Part shown: positions 35,788 to 45,684 of the stretch, one piece after another
Layout of the letters: each line of letters starts with the position of its first letter
How positions within the stretch are numbered: the stretch's first letter is position 1
NCBI RefSeq assembly: GCF_001663155.1
Contig: NZ_CP015963.1
Coordinates: 2,609,979 to 2,673,978, forward strand
Direction: 5' to 3'
DNA: 64,000 bases
DNA from: Altererythrobacter ishigakiensis
GTDB taxonomy: Bacteria > Pseudomonadota > Alphaproteobacteria > Sphingomonadales > Sphingomonadaceae
The notes under the pieces: model-generated
Databases searched by the model: none
What the model was told of the DNA's origin: nothing
What the model saw: only the letters and a program-made list of their open reading frames with translations
Program-made: the position numbers and the translations under genes

Positions 35788-36687
35788 ATGAACGACCGTC
35801 ACAATATATTGCTGCCAATGGCAGCTGCACTGTTGGGCGTCGGTTTTCTCTCATTGATGGACGCATTCATGAAGGGTGCCGCCTTGGCGGCTGGCGCATA
35901 TAGCGCATCGGTTCTTCGCTCGGCCATGGGCACAGCGATTATTGCGCCGATATGGCTTGGAACGGGCGGGCGCTGGCCAATCAGGCCTGTTCTCAAGCTG
36001 CATCTGTTGCGCGGCACCATCTCCGGTTTCATGGCATTGAGCTTCTTCTATGCGATCACAAAGCTCCCGCTTGCAGAAGCCATTGCGATCTCCTTCATCG
36101 CGCCCCTAATCGCGCTGTACCTTGCGGCGATCTGGTTGGGCGAAGTGATACGCAAAGAATCAATTCTTGCATCGATCCTTGGCCTTGCCGGGACAGTGGT
36201 GATCGTAAGCGGACGCTTGGGCGAGGCGGAATATCAGACCGAGACGCTGCTTGGCCTTGGGGCGATACTCTTTTCGGCAATACTTTATGCGGTGAACTTC
36301 ATCGTTATTCGCAAGCAAGCTCTGGTGTCCGGTCCGGCAGAAGCGACCACCTTTCACAGCGGTGTTGCGTGCCTGGTTCTACTTGTTTTCGCGCCGTGGT
36401 TCTTGGCTCTGCCAGACCCGGCTGCACTACGCGACATAGCGGTCTCGGCGGTGCTGACCGTTGCTGGCGCGTTTGTCCTGACCTGGGCTTATGCTCGCGC
36501 CGAGGCGCAAGTGCTTGTCCCAATGGAATATTCAGGATTCCTTTGGGCAGCCCTTTTCGGATGGATCTTCTTTGCCGAAGGGGTAACAGCCACAACTCTT
36601 ACGGGTGTCATTTTGATCGTGGCGGGGTGCCTACTGGTGGCGAGGCGCAAAAAACAGCCGTTGCCACCCGAACAAACCGCGATCTAG
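35788..36687 (+). CDS. EamA (DMT superfamily) transporter
   Basis: This 299-residue protein has ten predicted helices in two EamA repeats, for example LLRGTISGFMALSFFYAITK with LAEAIAISFIAPL in the first half and VPMEYSGFLWAALFGWIFFA in the second. Members export or import small metabolites. The substrate is unknown. The reading frame is open to 35620, but that stretch is hydrophilic and atypical, so I start at the ATG at 35788. Confidence 0.9.
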   Translation: MNDRHNILLPMAAALLGVGFLSLMDAFMKGAALAAGAYSASVLRSAMGTAIIAPIWLGTGGRWPIRPVLKLHLLRGTISGFMALSFFYAITKLPLAEAIAISFIAPLIALYLAAIWLGEVIRKESILASILGLAGTVVIVSGRLGEAEYQTETLLGLGAILFSAILYAVNFIVIRKQALVSGPAEATTFHSGVACLVLLVFAPWFLALPDPAALRDIAVSAVLTVAGAFVLTWAYARAEAQVLVPMEYSGFLWAALFGWIFFAEGVTATTLTGVILIVAGCLLVARRKKQPLPPEQTAI

Positions 36688-36798
36688 CCCTCGACCCTCT
36701 TGACCTTGAGCGCGCTAAAGCGCAGTTGGCGCAGCAAATGCAGTGCCTCTGATGGTCTCACGACGGCACGCTACACCACGAAAGGATGAAACCACCCC

Positions 36799-39474
36799 AT
36801 GACTCAGGTCGGCAAGGACACGCTCGGAACCCGCTCAACGCTTAACGTCGGCGGCAAGGAATATGCCTATTACTCTTTCGCCAAGGCATCGGAGACGATT
36901 GGCGATGTGTCGAAGCTGCCTATCTCGATGAAGGTCCTATTGGAAAACATGCTGCGCTTTGAAGATGGTGGCTTCACGGTTGGCACAGACGATATTCAGG
37001 CGATTGCTGACTGGCAGAAGAATCCGGTCACAGGCAGTGAGATCCAGTACCGCCCAGCCCGCGTGCTGTTGCAGGACTTTACCGGCGTTCCGTGCGTGGT
37101 GGACCTTGCTGCGATGCGCGATGCGATTGCCAAACTTGGCGGTGACACTGCTAAGATCAACCCGCAGGTTCCCGTGAACCTCGTGATTGACCACTCAGTG
37201 ATGGTCGATGAATTTGGTCACCCCAAGGCATTCGAAAAGAATGTCGAGCTTGAGTACGCGCGCAACGCAGAACGCTATGACTTCCTGAAGTGGGGATCGA
37301 AGAGCTTTCAAAACTTCAGCGCGGTCCCTCCGGGCACCGGCATCTGTCACCAGGTGAACCTTGAACATATCGGCAAAGGCGTGTGGTCCAGCGCAGATCA
37401 GGATGGCGCAACTGTTGCCTATCCTGACACTTGCGTTGGCACAGACAGTCACACCACGATGATCAACGGCCTTGGCGTGCTTGGCTGGGGCGTGGGCGGC
37501 ATCGAAGCCGAAGCTGCCATGCTGGGTCAGCCGATCTCGATGCTGATCCCTGAAGTTGTCGGTTTCAAGCTGACGGGAGCGATGGCCGAAGGCGTGACCG
37601 CAACAGACCTCGTGCTGACATGCGTGCAAATGCTCCGCGAAGTGGGCGTGGTCGGACGCTTTGTTGAGTTCTACGGTCCGGGCGTCTCGAACCTCTCTCT
37701 CGCTGACCGTGCAACCATCGCAAACATGGCGCCTGAATATGGCGCGACATGCGGTTTCTTCGGCGTCGATGACAAGACGCTCGACTATCTGCGTTTGACT
37801 GGTCGCAGCGAAGAGCAGATCGCGCTCGTCGAAGCCTATTCGAAGGAACAGGGTATGTGGTTCGAGCCGGATAACGTGCCGGTATTCTCGAACACGCTTG
37901 AGCTCGACATGGCATCGGTTGTGCCTTCGCTGGCTGGCCCCAAGCGCCCGCAGGACAAGGTGATTCTTCCTGAGGTCGACGAGCTGTTCAACGGCGACCT
38001 GGCCAAGGTTTACGGCAAATCCGCCCCCGCGCGTGTCGCGGTCGAAGGCAAGGACCACGACATTGGCGACGGTGACGTTGTCATTGCGGCGATCACCAGC
38101 TGCACCAACACGTCAAACCCGGACGTGCTGATCGCAGCAGGTCTGGTCGCGAAGAAGGCAGTCGAGAAGGGCCTGAAACCCAAGCCTTGGGTCAAAACCT
38201 CGCTCGCACCGGGCTCGCAGGTTGTGACAGACTATCTCGTAAAGTCAGGCCTGCAGGATGACCTTGATGCCATCGGTTTTGATCTGGTTGGCTATGGCTG
38301 CACGACCTGCATCGGCAACTCGGGCCCGCTTGCACCGCCAATCAGCAAAGCGATCAACGGCAATGATATCGTCGCGGCGTCAGTCCTGTCGGGTAACCGC
38401 AACTTCGAAGGCCGCGTCTCACCCGATGTGCGCGCGAACTTCCTCGCGTCGCCGCCGCTAGTGGTGGCATATGCGCTGAAAGGCACAGTCACCGAAGACA
38501 TCACCACCACCCCGATTGGTCAGGACCAAGACGGCAATGACGTGATGCTTGCTGACCTGTGGCCGAGCAACGAAGAAGTGCGCGAGCATCGCACGAAGAA
38601 CATCGACCGCGAAATGTTCGAAACCCGCTATGCCGATGTATACAAGGGTGACGAGCACTGGCAGGCCATTCAGGTTGAAGCATCTGACACGTATCAGTGG
38701 CGTCCGGGCAGCACTTATGTTGCGAACCCGCCTTACTTCGAAGGTATGGAAATGACGCCGGCACCTGTGACCGACATCACCGATGCAAAGCCACTCGCGA
38801 TCCTTGGCGACTCCGTCACGACTGACCACATCTCGCCAGCTGGCGCGATCAAAGAAGATAGCCCGGGCGGCGAGTATCTGATGAGCAATCAGGTCGCGAA
38901 GGCTGACTTCAACTCATACGGCTCACGCCGCGGCAATCACGAAGTGATGATGCGCGGCACCTTCGCCAATATCCGCATCAAGAACGAAATGGTTCCAGGT
39001 GTTGAAGGTGGCTACACCACTTACAATGGCGAGCAGATGGCGATCTATGAAGCCGCGATGAAGCACAAGGCCGACGGTACGCCGCTGGTCGTGATCGGCG
39101 GTAAGGAATACGGCACTGGCTCATCGCGCGATTGGGCGGCGAAGGGCACAATTCTATTGGGTGTCCGCACTGTGATCGTCGAAAGCTTTGAGCGCATCCA
39201 CCGCTCAAACCTTGTCGGCATGGGCGTATTGCCGCTGCAGTTCAAAGCTGGCGACACACGTGAGACGCTGGGCCTGACAGCTGATGACACGTTCAGCATC
39301 AAAGGCCTCGCCTCGCTTGAGCCGGGTCAGGACGTGGAAGTCGAAGTCACCCGCAAGGATGGTACAAGCTTCAGCTTCACCGCGCTTTGCCGCATCGATA
39401 CCGCGAACGAGATGGAATATTACCGCAACGGCGGCATTCTGCATTACGTTCTGCGTAAGCTTGCGGCTGCGTAA
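36799..39474 (+). CDS. acnA: Aconitate hydratase A
   Basis: This 891-residue [4Fe-4S] enzyme interconverts citrate and isocitrate in the TCA cycle. It has [20 protein letters not shown] and the cluster cysteines in [10 protein letters not shown] and [14 protein letters not shown]. The swivelling C-terminal domain has [29 protein letters not shown] and [14 protein letters not shown]. Length matches AcnA. AAAGGATG precedes the ATG. A rhodanese lipoprotein gene starts two bases after the stop and is surely cotranscribed. Confidence 0.98.
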   Translation: MTQVGKDTLGTRSTLNVGGKEYAYYSFAKASETIGDVSKLPISMKVLLENMLRFEDGGFTVGTDDIQAIADWQKNPVTGSEIQYRPARVLLQDFTGVPCVVDLAAMRDAIAKLGGDTAKINPQVPVNLVIDHSVMVDEFGHPKAFEKNVELEYARNAERYDFLKWGSKSFQNFSAVPPGTGICHQVNLEHIGKGVWSSADQDGATVAYPDTCVGTDSHTTMINGLGVLGWGVGGIEAEAAMLGQPISMLIPEVVGFKLTGAMAEGVTATDLVLTCVQMLREVGVVGRFVEFYGPGVSNLSLADRATIANMAPEYGATCGFFGVDDKTLDYLRLTGRSEEQIALVEAYSKEQGMWFEPDNVPVFSNTLELDMASVVPSLAGPKRPQDKVILPEVDELFNGDLAKVYGKSAPARVAVEGKDHDIGDGDVVIAAITSCTNTSNPDVLIAAGLVAKKAVEKGLKPKPWVKTSLAPGSQVVTDYLVKSGLQDDLDAIGFDLVGYGCTTCIGNSGPLAPPISKAINGNDIVAASVLSGNRNFEGRVSPDVRANFLASPPLVVAYALKGTVTEDITTTPIGQDQDGNDVMLADLWPSNEEVREHRTKNIDREMFETRYADVYKGDEHWQAIQVEASDTYQWRPGSTYVANPPYFEGMEMTPAPVTDITDAKPLAILGDSVTTDHISPAGAIKEDSPGGEYLMSNQVAKADFNSYGSRRGNHEVMMRGTFANIRIKNEMVPGVEGGYTTYNGEQMAIYEAAMKHKADGTPLVVIGGKEYGTGSSRDWAAKGTILLGVRTVIVESFERIHRSNLVGMGVLPLQFKAGDTRETLGLTADDTFSIKGLASLEPGQDVEVEVTRKDGTSFSFTALCRIDTANEMEYYRNGGILHYVLRKLAAA

Positions 39475-39475
39475 G

Positions 39476-39913
39476 ATGCGGTTCGCAACATTCGCATTGG
39501 CCGCTGCGATACTGCCATTGTCAGGCTGTATGATCGTCGATAACAGCGGCGATCGTATAGTGGCCAGCGTGCCAGAGCGAACCGGTGCCGAAGTTGAAAC
39601 ACTGCCGGCGTCCGAACTCGCGGCACTGATTGCGAGCGGCGAAGTTGTGCTGATCGATGTACGTACCCCGCAAGAGTATGACAGCGGCCGTATTGCAGGG
39701 GCGCTCAACGCTCCGATGCAAACCTTTGATGCGGCGTCTATTCCGCGTGATTCAACACGTGAGACGATCCTTTATTGCCGCTCCAGCGGTCGATCAAAGC
39801 GAGCGGCGGATATGCTTGCTGCCGAGTGGGGGACCAAAGTCCGCCACCTTGAGGGCGGTATCATCGCGTGGCAGGACGAAGGTCTTGAGATAGAGCTCCC
39901 AACAGGCAGCTAA
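39476..39913 (+). CDS. Rhodanese-domain lipoprotein
   Basis: This 145-residue protein has a lipoprotein signal with lipobox LSGC (Cys18), followed by one rhodanese domain: VVLIDVRTPQEYDSGRIAGA and the active-site loop LYCRSSGRSKRA with catalytic C101. Single-domain rhodaneses transfer sulfane sulfur. This one would sit at the periplasmic face of a membrane. It follows acnA by one base, and a terminator follows it. The link to aconitase iron-sulfur metabolism is speculative, given the different compartments. Confidence 0.9.
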   Translation: MRFATFALAAAILPLSGCMIVDNSGDRIVASVPERTGAEVETLPASELAALIASGEVVLIDVRTPQEYDSGRIAGALNAPMQTFDAASIPRDSTRETILYCRSSGRSKRAADMLAAEWGTKVRHLEGGIIAWQDEGLEIELPTGS

Positions 39914-39932
39914 GGGCACCTGGCCAAAAAGA

Positions 39933-39966
39933 GGGGCAGCTTTACAATGGTAGAGCTGCCCCTTTG
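39933..39966 (+). terminator. Rho-independent terminator after acnA-rhodanese
   Basis: GGGGCAGCT and AGCTGCCCC form a perfect 9-bp stem, with a loop of about a dozen bases, followed by TTTG. The T tract is short, so it may be leaky. Confidence 0.7.
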
Positions 39967-40394
39967 CATTTGAAGTTCACTCTTTCGATGCACAGCGGGA
40001 GACTAAATCGCCATTTGCATCCGGAACTGCCACTTGCACGGGTCGCAAAATTTGTAGCAGCACCAAATCGGGTACTGGTGGCTACGGCTCGCCCCCAAAT
40101 CCAAGAACCGTAGCCACCGTACGAAAAGGCCAGGAGCCTTGTCGCTTGAGCATTAGAAAGCCGGAAAACGAGCGGCCTAGCAATCGAATTAACCATTAGT
40201 TCGGCGACTGATTTTCGAAGTTTGCGGCAATTTCTTTGAATTTCGTCCTGATCGTGCCAAGCTGGGACTCTGAGCGCCAATCTGTTAATGTTGGCGGCAG
40301 TCTGTTATGCTATGCAGTTCGTAGATTTGACCTTTTGGCCCGCCTGATCATTCTCTACTCAACCCTCTCACACCTGATTCTTTGGAGAACTGTT
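39967..40394. other. Gene-poor interval of about 430 bases with one strong stem-loop
   Basis: I find no convincing protein gene here. The notable structure is a perfect 11-bp inverted repeat, GGTGGCTACGG (40077-40087) and CCGTAGCCACC (40108-40118), with a 20-base loop. It has no T tract on either side, so it is not a standard terminator. It could be part of a small RNA or a leader of the downstream gene. A TTAACCATTAG half-site of CtrA type lies near 40189. The rest shows nothing I can name. Confidence 0.5.
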
Positions 40395-40721
40395 TTGCTT
40401 ACCTCTCTTATTGCTGCATCCTCCCTTCTCGTTTCTTTGCAGGCACAAACGGCAAGTGATCCACAGCAAGCTGAAGCTCAGACCATCGAGGAATCTGCGA
40501 CAGAGAACGGCGGAGAGCCGGCAGCCACACCTGAGCCAAAAGCTGAAGAAGCTACTGACGAGAATCGGGTCATTTGCCGCCGCACCCAAGTTATAGGCTC
40601 AAAGTTCACCAAACGCATTTGCGGTACGCAGGCAGAATGGGAAGAACTGGCGCGGAAGGGACAGATTTCGACCGCCGAGTTTCAAGCCAAAGGCGCGGGT
40701 ATCCGTCAGGCTGGCAACTAA
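40395..40721 (+). CDS. Small secreted protein of unknown function (TTG start)
   Basis: This protein of about 108 residues has a signal peptide ending near SLQA, then a low-complexity Glu/Ala/Pro-rich stretch of about 40 residues. A C-terminal conserved part follows with two Cys, VICRRTQVIGSKFTKRICGT and AEWEELARKG. This C-terminal pattern is common among small hypothetical proteins of sphingomonads. I chose the TTG at 40395 because GGAG stands 7 bases before it and the signal peptide begins there. The frame is open upstream to 40236. Function is unknown. Confidence 0.65.
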   Translation: MLTSLIAASSLLVSLQAQTASDPQQAEAQTIEESATENGGEPAATPEPKAEEATDENRVICRRTQVIGSKFTKRICGTQAEWEELARKGQISTAEFQAKGAGIRQAGN

Positions 40722-40727
40722 GCCTAC

Positions 40728-41765
40728 TCACCCTTCATCGAACAAACCCGACTGCCCGCCACCCTCGGTGGGGGGCGGTTGCATTTCCAGATGCTCCCAT
40801 CCGGCGTCATTAAGAGCGCGGCCACGCTCTGTGCGCGCGAGCAGGCCAAGCTGGATCAGATATGGTTCGATCACATCCTCGACTGTATCGCGAGGCTCCC
40901 CGAGTCCGGCTGACAACGCGCCTACGCCGACAGGGCCGCCCTTATAGGTGGTTGCGATCATGGCGAGGTACTTGCGGTCCATCGCATCGAGGCCAAGGCT
41001 GTCGATCTCAAGACGGGTCAGCGCATCATCGGCAATCACGCGCGTGACCGTGCCCTGCCCTGCAACATGGGCAAAGTCCCGCACACGGCGCAGCAGCCGT
41101 CCGGCCACACGCGGCGTCCCGCGCGAACGGCGCGCAATCTCGCGCGCACCCTGCGCATCAATGTCGAGGCCGAGCAGCTTCGCCCCGCGTGTTACCACTC
41201 GGTCAAGCTCGTCATGCGTGTAGAAGTTCAGCCGCACCGGAATGCCAAAGCGGTCGCGCAGCGGCGTGGTGAGCAAGCCTTGCCGCGTGGTCGCACCGAT
41301 CAGCGTGAAGGGCGGTAAATCGATCCGCACACTCCGCGCCGCGGGACCCTCGCCGATAATGATGTCGAGCGCGCGGTCCTCCATGGCTGGATAGAGCACT
41401 TCTTCGACCACCGGATTGAGGCGGTGAATTTCGTCAATGAACAGCACATCATGCGGTTCCAGATTGGTGAGCAGCGCGGCGAGATCGCCCGCCTTGGCGA
41501 TTACCGGACCCGATGTGGCACGAAATCCTACGCCTAATTCATTTGCGACAATCTGCGCCAGCGTGGTCTTGCCCAGCCCCGGAGGGCCGAAGAAAAGCGT
41601 GTGATCCATCGCCTCACCGCGCGACTTGGCGGACTCAATGAATACCTTCAGATTGTCGCGCGCGCCTTCCTGCCCGATGAATTCGCGCAAGCTCCTGGGC
41701 CGCAGCGCCGCGTCAGGATCATCCGCTTGCCGCTCGGGCGAATGGAGGGGAATTGGATCAGTCAT
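40728..41765 (-). CDS. ruvB: Holliday junction branch migration ATPase RuvB
   Basis: This 345-residue AAA+ protein has Walker [13 protein letters not shown], Walker [14 protein letters not shown], sensor [15 protein letters not shown] and a C-terminal winged-helix domain with [16 protein letters not shown]. With RuvA it drives branch migration of Holliday junctions. It is the last gene of ruvA-membrane protein-DsrE-ruvB, one base after the DsrE stop. ruvC is not in the window. Confidence 0.98.
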   Translation of the reverse strand: MTDPIPLHSPERQADDPDAALRPRSLREFIGQEGARDNLKVFIESAKSRGEAMDHTLFFGPPGLGKTTLAQIVANELGVGFRATSGPVIAKAGDLAALLTNLEPHDVLFIDEIHRLNPVVEEVLYPAMEDRALDIIIGEGPAARSVRIDLPPFTLIGATTRQGLLTTPLRDRFGIPVRLNFYTHDELDRVVTRGAKLLGLDIDAQGAREIARRSRGTPRVAGRLLRRVRDFAHVAGQGTVTRVIADDALTRLEIDSLGLDAMDRKYLAMIATTYKGGPVGVGALSAGLGEPRDTVEDVIEPYLIQLGLLARTERGRALNDAGWEHLEMQPPPTEGGGQSGLFDEG

Positions 41766-41766
41766 C

Positions 41767-42321
41767 TCAGAACGGGTTCACCGTATAGTCGTCTTGCTGG
41801 AGCAGAGCATGTGCCGTCATGGCGGACAGCGCCATCTCCACGCCCGGCGCGAGCATATTGTTGCTGATGCCGTAGGCAGCAGCAGATTGACCGCACAGGA
41901 TTACGCGCGCACCCTGGTCCGTCAGCGCACCGATCAGCGCGATATTGGCGTTCTCCGCACCTTCGCTGCGTTTGGCGTATTCTTCTGCGCTCAGCAGGTC
42001 TTCCGATGCCTTGCCATGCACAACCACCGCAACCTCAATATTCTCCAGCGGCACACCCGCGCGCGCATGCATGTTGATGAAGCGTGCAGCGCTTTGCAGC
42101 GTGCGGTTGAGCTCGCCCGTCTCCGCCCCAGCCGCGACATCGAAAGCGACCTTGAACTCCGCACCTTCGGGGATTTCGAAGTCGGTCTCGACCGGAGCGT
42201 TGGGCCCGTAGTCTTCAAACACAGGCCCGGTGGTGAAAGTCGACATGTCCTGAGCATTGGCAGGCAGGGCCAGTGCAGCCATGGCTGCAGCAAAAACGAA
42301 TATCGGACGCTTGGTATTCAT
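41767..42321 (-). CDS. Periplasmic DsrE/DsrF-like protein
   Basis: This 184-residue protein has a signal peptide ending ANAQ (about residue 23). Its single domain has the DsrE-like alternating strands and helices: [22 protein letters not shown] and [14 protein letters not shown], with one Cys at the usual active position. DsrE-like proteins carry or sense sulfur. The gene sits between ruvA and ruvB, overlapping the upstream membrane protein gene by four bases and lying one base from ruvB. Its link to DNA repair is not evident. Confidence 0.82.
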   Translation of the reverse strand: MNTKRPIFVFAAAMAALALPANAQDMSTFTTGPVFEDYGPNAPVETDFEIPEGAEFKVAFDVAAGAETGELNRTLQSAARFINMHARAGVPLENIEVAVVVHGKASEDLLSAEEYAKRSEGAENANIALIGALTDQGARVILCGQSAAAYGISNNMLAPGVEMALSAMTAHALLQQDDYTVNPF

Positions 42322-42692
42322 GGTCGCTTGGCCTTCATTCTGGTGGCGATCAGGGCGATGATGATCACGGGTATACTCGCAAGCATCTGGTACACAGGGA
42401 GAAAGATGTAGACGAGCCCCGATTGCGGATCGATGTCCGGACCAAAGAACGCACGCCAATACAGGTAGAGGGCGCCCAGCCCGATCAGGATCGCTCCGCC
42501 AGAGGTAATCGATCCAAGGGGCTGTGCAATTGCCAGCCCCGCAACGGGCAAGACCATCCAGAAGAACAGCGGCACGTAGAAGACAAGAGATCCGGGCCCA
42601 TCCCAGCTTCCGGTTGTGAACAGAAGCGCCAGACAGGCGAGCGCATAACCAGCGATGATCGCGCGTCGAACCAATGACAAATTTTTTAGCAC
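42318..42692 (-). CDS. Small four-helix membrane protein of unknown function
   Basis: This 124-residue protein has four predicted helices, near residues 10-27, 36-55, 62-80 and 95-116, and no recognisable domain. It starts with GTG after a strong GGGAGGG site and overlaps the DsrE gene by four bases, so the two are coupled. It may anchor or serve the DsrE protein, but this is a guess from position. Confidence 0.75.
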   Translation of the reverse strand: MLKNLSLVRRAIIAGYALACLALLFTTGSWDGPGSLVFYVPLFFWMVLPVAGLAIAQPLGSITSGGAILIGLGALYLYWRAFFGPDIDPQSGLVYIFLPVYQMLASIPVIIIALIATRMKAKRP

Positions 42693-42711
42693 GGCAAATC
42701 CCTCCCGTAAT

Positions 42712-43317
42712 TCACCCCGCAGCCCTTTTCAGTGCCACGCGGATCAGGTCCGCCTCAGCTGCGTCCTCGCCCAGTTCTCCTTGCGCCCGCGCAACCGCCT
42801 GTGCGGCCACGGCAGGTTTGAACCCAAGGTTTTCCAGCGCGCTGACTGCGTCCGCACTCGCGCCGCCTTTGGGCACCGAAACACCCGCCACGCCGGCCAT
42901 ACCGCCGCCGGGCAAAGCGCCCGCCTTGTCCTTCAGCTCGTTGACGATCCGTCCGGCCAGTTTTGGCCCCACGCCTTGCGCGCGCGCCACCATCGCGGCG
43001 TCTCCACCTGCGCAGGCATCGCGCAACTCTCCGGTCGACAAGGCCGACAGGATCGCCAAGGCAACTTTGCTCCCTACCCCCTGAATCTGCGTCAGCAGCC
43101 GGAACCAGTCGCGCTCCGCACTTTCAGCAAAGCCAAGCAAGCGCATGTCGTTCTCGCTCACTTGCAAATCGGTGTGCACCGTGCATGCCTCGCCCACTTC
43201 GCCCAGCGCGCTCAACGTTTTGGTGCTGCAATGGACCAGATAGCCGACACCCTGCACGTCAACGATCGCCCAATCGTTGCCCGTTTCGTCCAGCCTGCCA
43301 GAGAGTTTCGCGATCAT
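42712..43317 (-). CDS. ruvA: Holliday junction DNA-binding protein RuvA
   Basis: This 201-residue protein has the OB-fold domain ([24 protein letters not shown]) and tandem helix-hairpin-helix motifs ([16 protein letters not shown] and [18 protein letters not shown]). A Gly/Ala-rich linker and the C-terminal RuvB-binding domain ([12 protein letters not shown]) follow. It targets RuvB to four-way junctions. I start at the ATG at 43317. An upstream Met would add five residues. It is divergent from aroC. Confidence 0.96.
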   Translation of the reverse strand: MIAKLSGRLDETGNDWAIVDVQGVGYLVHCSTKTLSALGEVGEACTVHTDLQVSENDMRLLGFAESAERDWFRLLTQIQGVGSKVALAILSALSTGELRDACAGGDAAMVARAQGVGPKLAGRIVNELKDKAGALPGGGMAGVAGVSVPKGGASADAVSALENLGFKPAVAAQAVARAQGELGEDAAEADLIRVALKRAAG

Positions 43318-43395
43318 GGTTTGTTCTTGCACGCAAACAAATGCTTGGTCCAGAGATTATGGACACTTGCCCACTCTTGCGACATTAGGACCCAC

Positions 43396-44463
43396 ATGAG
43401 CTGGAATACATTCGGACGCGTACTGCGTTTCACCACATGGGGTGAGAGCCACGGGCCGGCGCTGGGCGCGGTGCTGGACGGCTGCCCGCCGCGCATTGCC
43501 CTGTCGGAAGAAGATATCCAGCCGTTCATGAATGCGAGGAAGCCGGGCCAAAACCGCTTTACTACACAACGGCAAGAGGCCGATCTGGTGCGCATCCTGT
43601 CTGGCGTGTTTGAGGGGCAAACCACCGGCACGCCTATTTCGCTGATGATCGAAAACACCGATCAGCGCAGCAAAGACTATTCGGAAATCGCCAAGAGCTA
43701 TCGCCCCGGCCACGCAGACTACACCTACGATGCGAAATACGGCATCCGCGATTATCGCGGGGGTGGCCGTTCAAGCGCGCGCGAAACGGCGGCGCGGGTG
43801 GCAGCAGGCGCGGTTGCCCGGCTGATTATCCCGGAGGTCAAAATTACCGGCTTCGTGTGCGAGCTCGGCGGTGACAAAATCAATCGCGACAACATCGACT
43901 TTGCCGAAATAGGCAACAACCCGTTCTTCTGCCCCGATACAGAGGCTGCGAAACGCTGGGAAGAGAAAGTCGATGCCGCGCGCAAAGCCGGTTCATCGCT
44001 GGGCGCGGTGGTCGAATGCGTAGCCGAGGGTGTGCCCGCCGGATGGGGCGCGCCCGTCTATGCCAAGCTCGACAGCGATCTGGCCGCGGCGATGATGACG
44101 ATCAACGCCACAAAAGGCGTCGAGATCGGTGATGGCTTCGATGCCGCACGACTGACCGGCGAAGAAAATGCTGACGCAATGCATCCAGGCGACGATGGCC
44201 CTGAATTCGCCGCCAACCATTCGGGCGGAACGGCAGGCGGAATCTCGACCGGACAGCCCGTAGTCTGCCGCGTGGCCTTCAAGCCTACCAGTTCAATCCT
44301 CACACCCGTTGATACGATCACGTCAGACGGCGAAGCAACGCAGATCCGCACCAAGGGCCGTCATGACCCCTGCGTGGGCATTCGTGGGACTCCGGTGGTC
44401 GAAGCAATGATGGCGCTCGTGCTGGCCGATCACAAACTGCTTCACCGCGCTCAAGTAGCGTAG
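43396..44463 (+). CDS. aroC: Chorismate synthase
   Basis: This 355-residue FMN-dependent enzyme makes chorismate from EPSP, the last shikimate step. It has the signatures [38 protein letters not shown] and [13 protein letters not shown]. The reading frame is open for another 740 bases upstream, but that part overlaps ruvA on the other strand and is not coding. The start at 43396 fits the family exactly. Confidence 0.98.
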   Translation: MSWNTFGRVLRFTTWGESHGPALGAVLDGCPPRIALSEEDIQPFMNARKPGQNRFTTQRQEADLVRILSGVFEGQTTGTPISLMIENTDQRSKDYSEIAKSYRPGHADYTYDAKYGIRDYRGGGRSSARETAARVAAGAVARLIIPEVKITGFVCELGGDKINRDNIDFAEIGNNPFFCPDTEAAKRWEEKVDAARKAGSSLGAVVECVAEGVPAGWGAPVYAKLDSDLAAAMMTINATKGVEIGDGFDAARLTGEENADAMHPGDDGPEFAANHSGGTAGGISTGQPVVCRVAFKPTSSILTPVDTITSDGEATQIRTKGRHDPCVGIRGTPVVEAMMALVLADHKLLHRAQVA

Positions 44464-44504
44464 CGATTGCGCGGCAAAAACGCGCTCAGGTTAAGTGAAC
44501 GCCT

Positions 44505-44735
44505 TTACGCGCGCTCAGCCAATAGCAGCGTTTCTTCCTCTTCGTCTTCATCATCGCGGTGGTTAACCGCATAGTTCAGCAGCTGCACCTCGCGTTTTGC
44601 GACAGTGTAGGCGTAGCCGAGTCCGACAAGAAGAATAACGCCGCTGCCATTGCGGACGAAAGGTAGGTCGAAAAAAACGGCCAAAACAATGAGCACGACC
44701 GCTGCTATAAAGATGCTCAGGCTTAATTTTGACAT
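44505..44735 (-). CDS. Small two-helix membrane protein with acidic tail
   Basis: This 76-residue protein has two hydrophobic helices (about 5-22 and 30-46) and a very acidic C-terminus with HRDDEDEEEETLLLAE. No family recognised. It starts at the ATG at 44735. An upstream TTG adds two residues. It stands alone between aroC (convergent) and the divergent ahpC. A GGAAC-N15-GTT element 110-130 bases upstream falls short of the EcfG spacing. Confidence 0.7.
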   Translation of the reverse strand: MSKLSLSIFIAAVVLIVLAVFFDLPFVRNGSGVILLVGLGYAYTVAKREVQLLNYAVNHRDDEDEEEETLLLAERA

Positions 44736-44980
44736 CTGCAACCCCAGAGTAATTCAACGTAAGTTAGCTGGCTTATTAGCCGAAAGGCTCTAACACCTTC
44801 CTTTCCCGTCATGGTTAACAGTCTGTTTCGGCGCTTCGATCTCAACCGAAGAAACAGATTAGTTCCCGGTTTTTTGATTGAATTTTTCGATCTTCGCAAT
44901 CGCACAAATCCGCTTTTGTGCGGCGCAACATTGCTTATGTGCGTTTGCGAAATTCAACCTCTCTCAAAAGGAAATCAAAC

Positions 44981-45547
44981 ATGGGTATCATCGGATCAAC
45001 CATCCAGCCGTTCAAGGCGACAGCATTTCAGGCCGGCAAGGACTTCTTCGACGTCACCGACGAAGATCTGAAGGGCAAATGGAGCGTCTTTTTCTTCTAC
45101 CCGGCGGACTTCACTTTCGTTTGCCCGACCGAATTGGAAGACATGGGTGAGAAGTACGAGATGCTTCAGGGCATGGGCGTAGAAGTATACGGCGTCAGCA
45201 CCGACACGCACTTCAGCCACAAGGCATGGCACGATAGCAGTGAGAAGATCGGCAAGCTCAAGTTCCCGTTCCTTGGTGACCAGAACCACGTGCTGGCAAA
45301 CAACTTCGGCGTGCTCCGCGAAGGCGTAGGCCTTGCTGACCGTGCGACATTCGTTGTCGATCCGGATGGCGTGATCCAGATCATGGAAATCACCTGCGAA
45401 GGCGTAGGCCGCAACGCAAACGAACTGACCCGCAAGATCAAGGCAGCACAATATGTGCGCGCCAACCCGGGCCAGGTTTGCCCGGCGGCGTGGGAAGAAG
45501 GCAGCGACACGCTTGCTCCTTCGCTTGACCTCGTAGGCAAGATCTAA
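44981..45547 (+). CDS. ahpC: Peroxiredoxin AhpC
   Basis: This 188-residue typical 2-Cys peroxiredoxin has peroxidatic C48 in [18 protein letters not shown] and resolving C167 in [27 protein letters not shown] segment resembles E. coli AhpC. It reduces alkyl hydroperoxides and H2O2 with electrons from AhpF. An AAAAGGAAA site precedes the ATG. Hairpins separate it from ahpF. Confidence 0.97.
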   Translation: MGIIGSTIQPFKATAFQAGKDFFDVTDEDLKGKWSVFFFYPADFTFVCPTELEDMGEKYEMLQGMGVEVYGVSTDTHFSHKAWHDSSEKIGKLKFPFLGDQNHVLANNFGVLREGVGLADRATFVVDPDGVIQIMEITCEGVGRNANELTRKIKAAQYVRANPGQVCPAAWEEGSDTLAPSLDLVGKI

Positions 45548-45567
45548 GCCTCAACTGACAGGCTAAG

Positions 45568-45593
45568 CCCGGCACATCCTCCTTGCCGGGTTT
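45568..45593 (+). terminator. Hairpin with short T tract after ahpC (terminator or attenuator)
   Basis: CCCGGCA and TGCCGGG form a 7-bp stem with a 9-base loop, followed by TTT. The T tract is weak, so some transcripts may read through to ahpF. Confidence 0.6.
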
Positions 45594-45599
45594 AAACCG

Positions 45600-45648
45600 A
45601 AATCCCGGGGCGCGACCCTCCCCCTCCCAAACATGCGCCTCGGGATTT
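45600..45648. repeat. Long inverted repeat between ahpC and ahpF
   Basis: AAATCCCGGGGCGC (45600-45613) pairs with GCGCCTCGGGATTT (45635-45648) over 14 positions with one G-T pair, enclosing a C-rich loop. It is the second hairpin in a 137-base gap and ends 36 bases before the ahpF ATG. It may set the ratio of ahpC to ahpF by attenuation or mRNA protection. Confidence 0.6.
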
Positions 45649-45684
45649 CCTCTTGTTCCAACAATTCAAGACCAAGGTAATGTC

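Noticed and set aside
42655..43395. Upstream extension of the aroC frame by about 247 codons
   Set aside because: It lies opposite ruvA, has low-complexity basic composition, and chorismate synthase begins precisely at 43396.
44844..44866. GGAAC-N15-GTT element on the minus strand before the small membrane protein at 44505-44735
   Set aside because: The spacer is two bases shorter than the 17 seen at 1358-1386 and outside the usual range, so an EcfG promoter is not supported.
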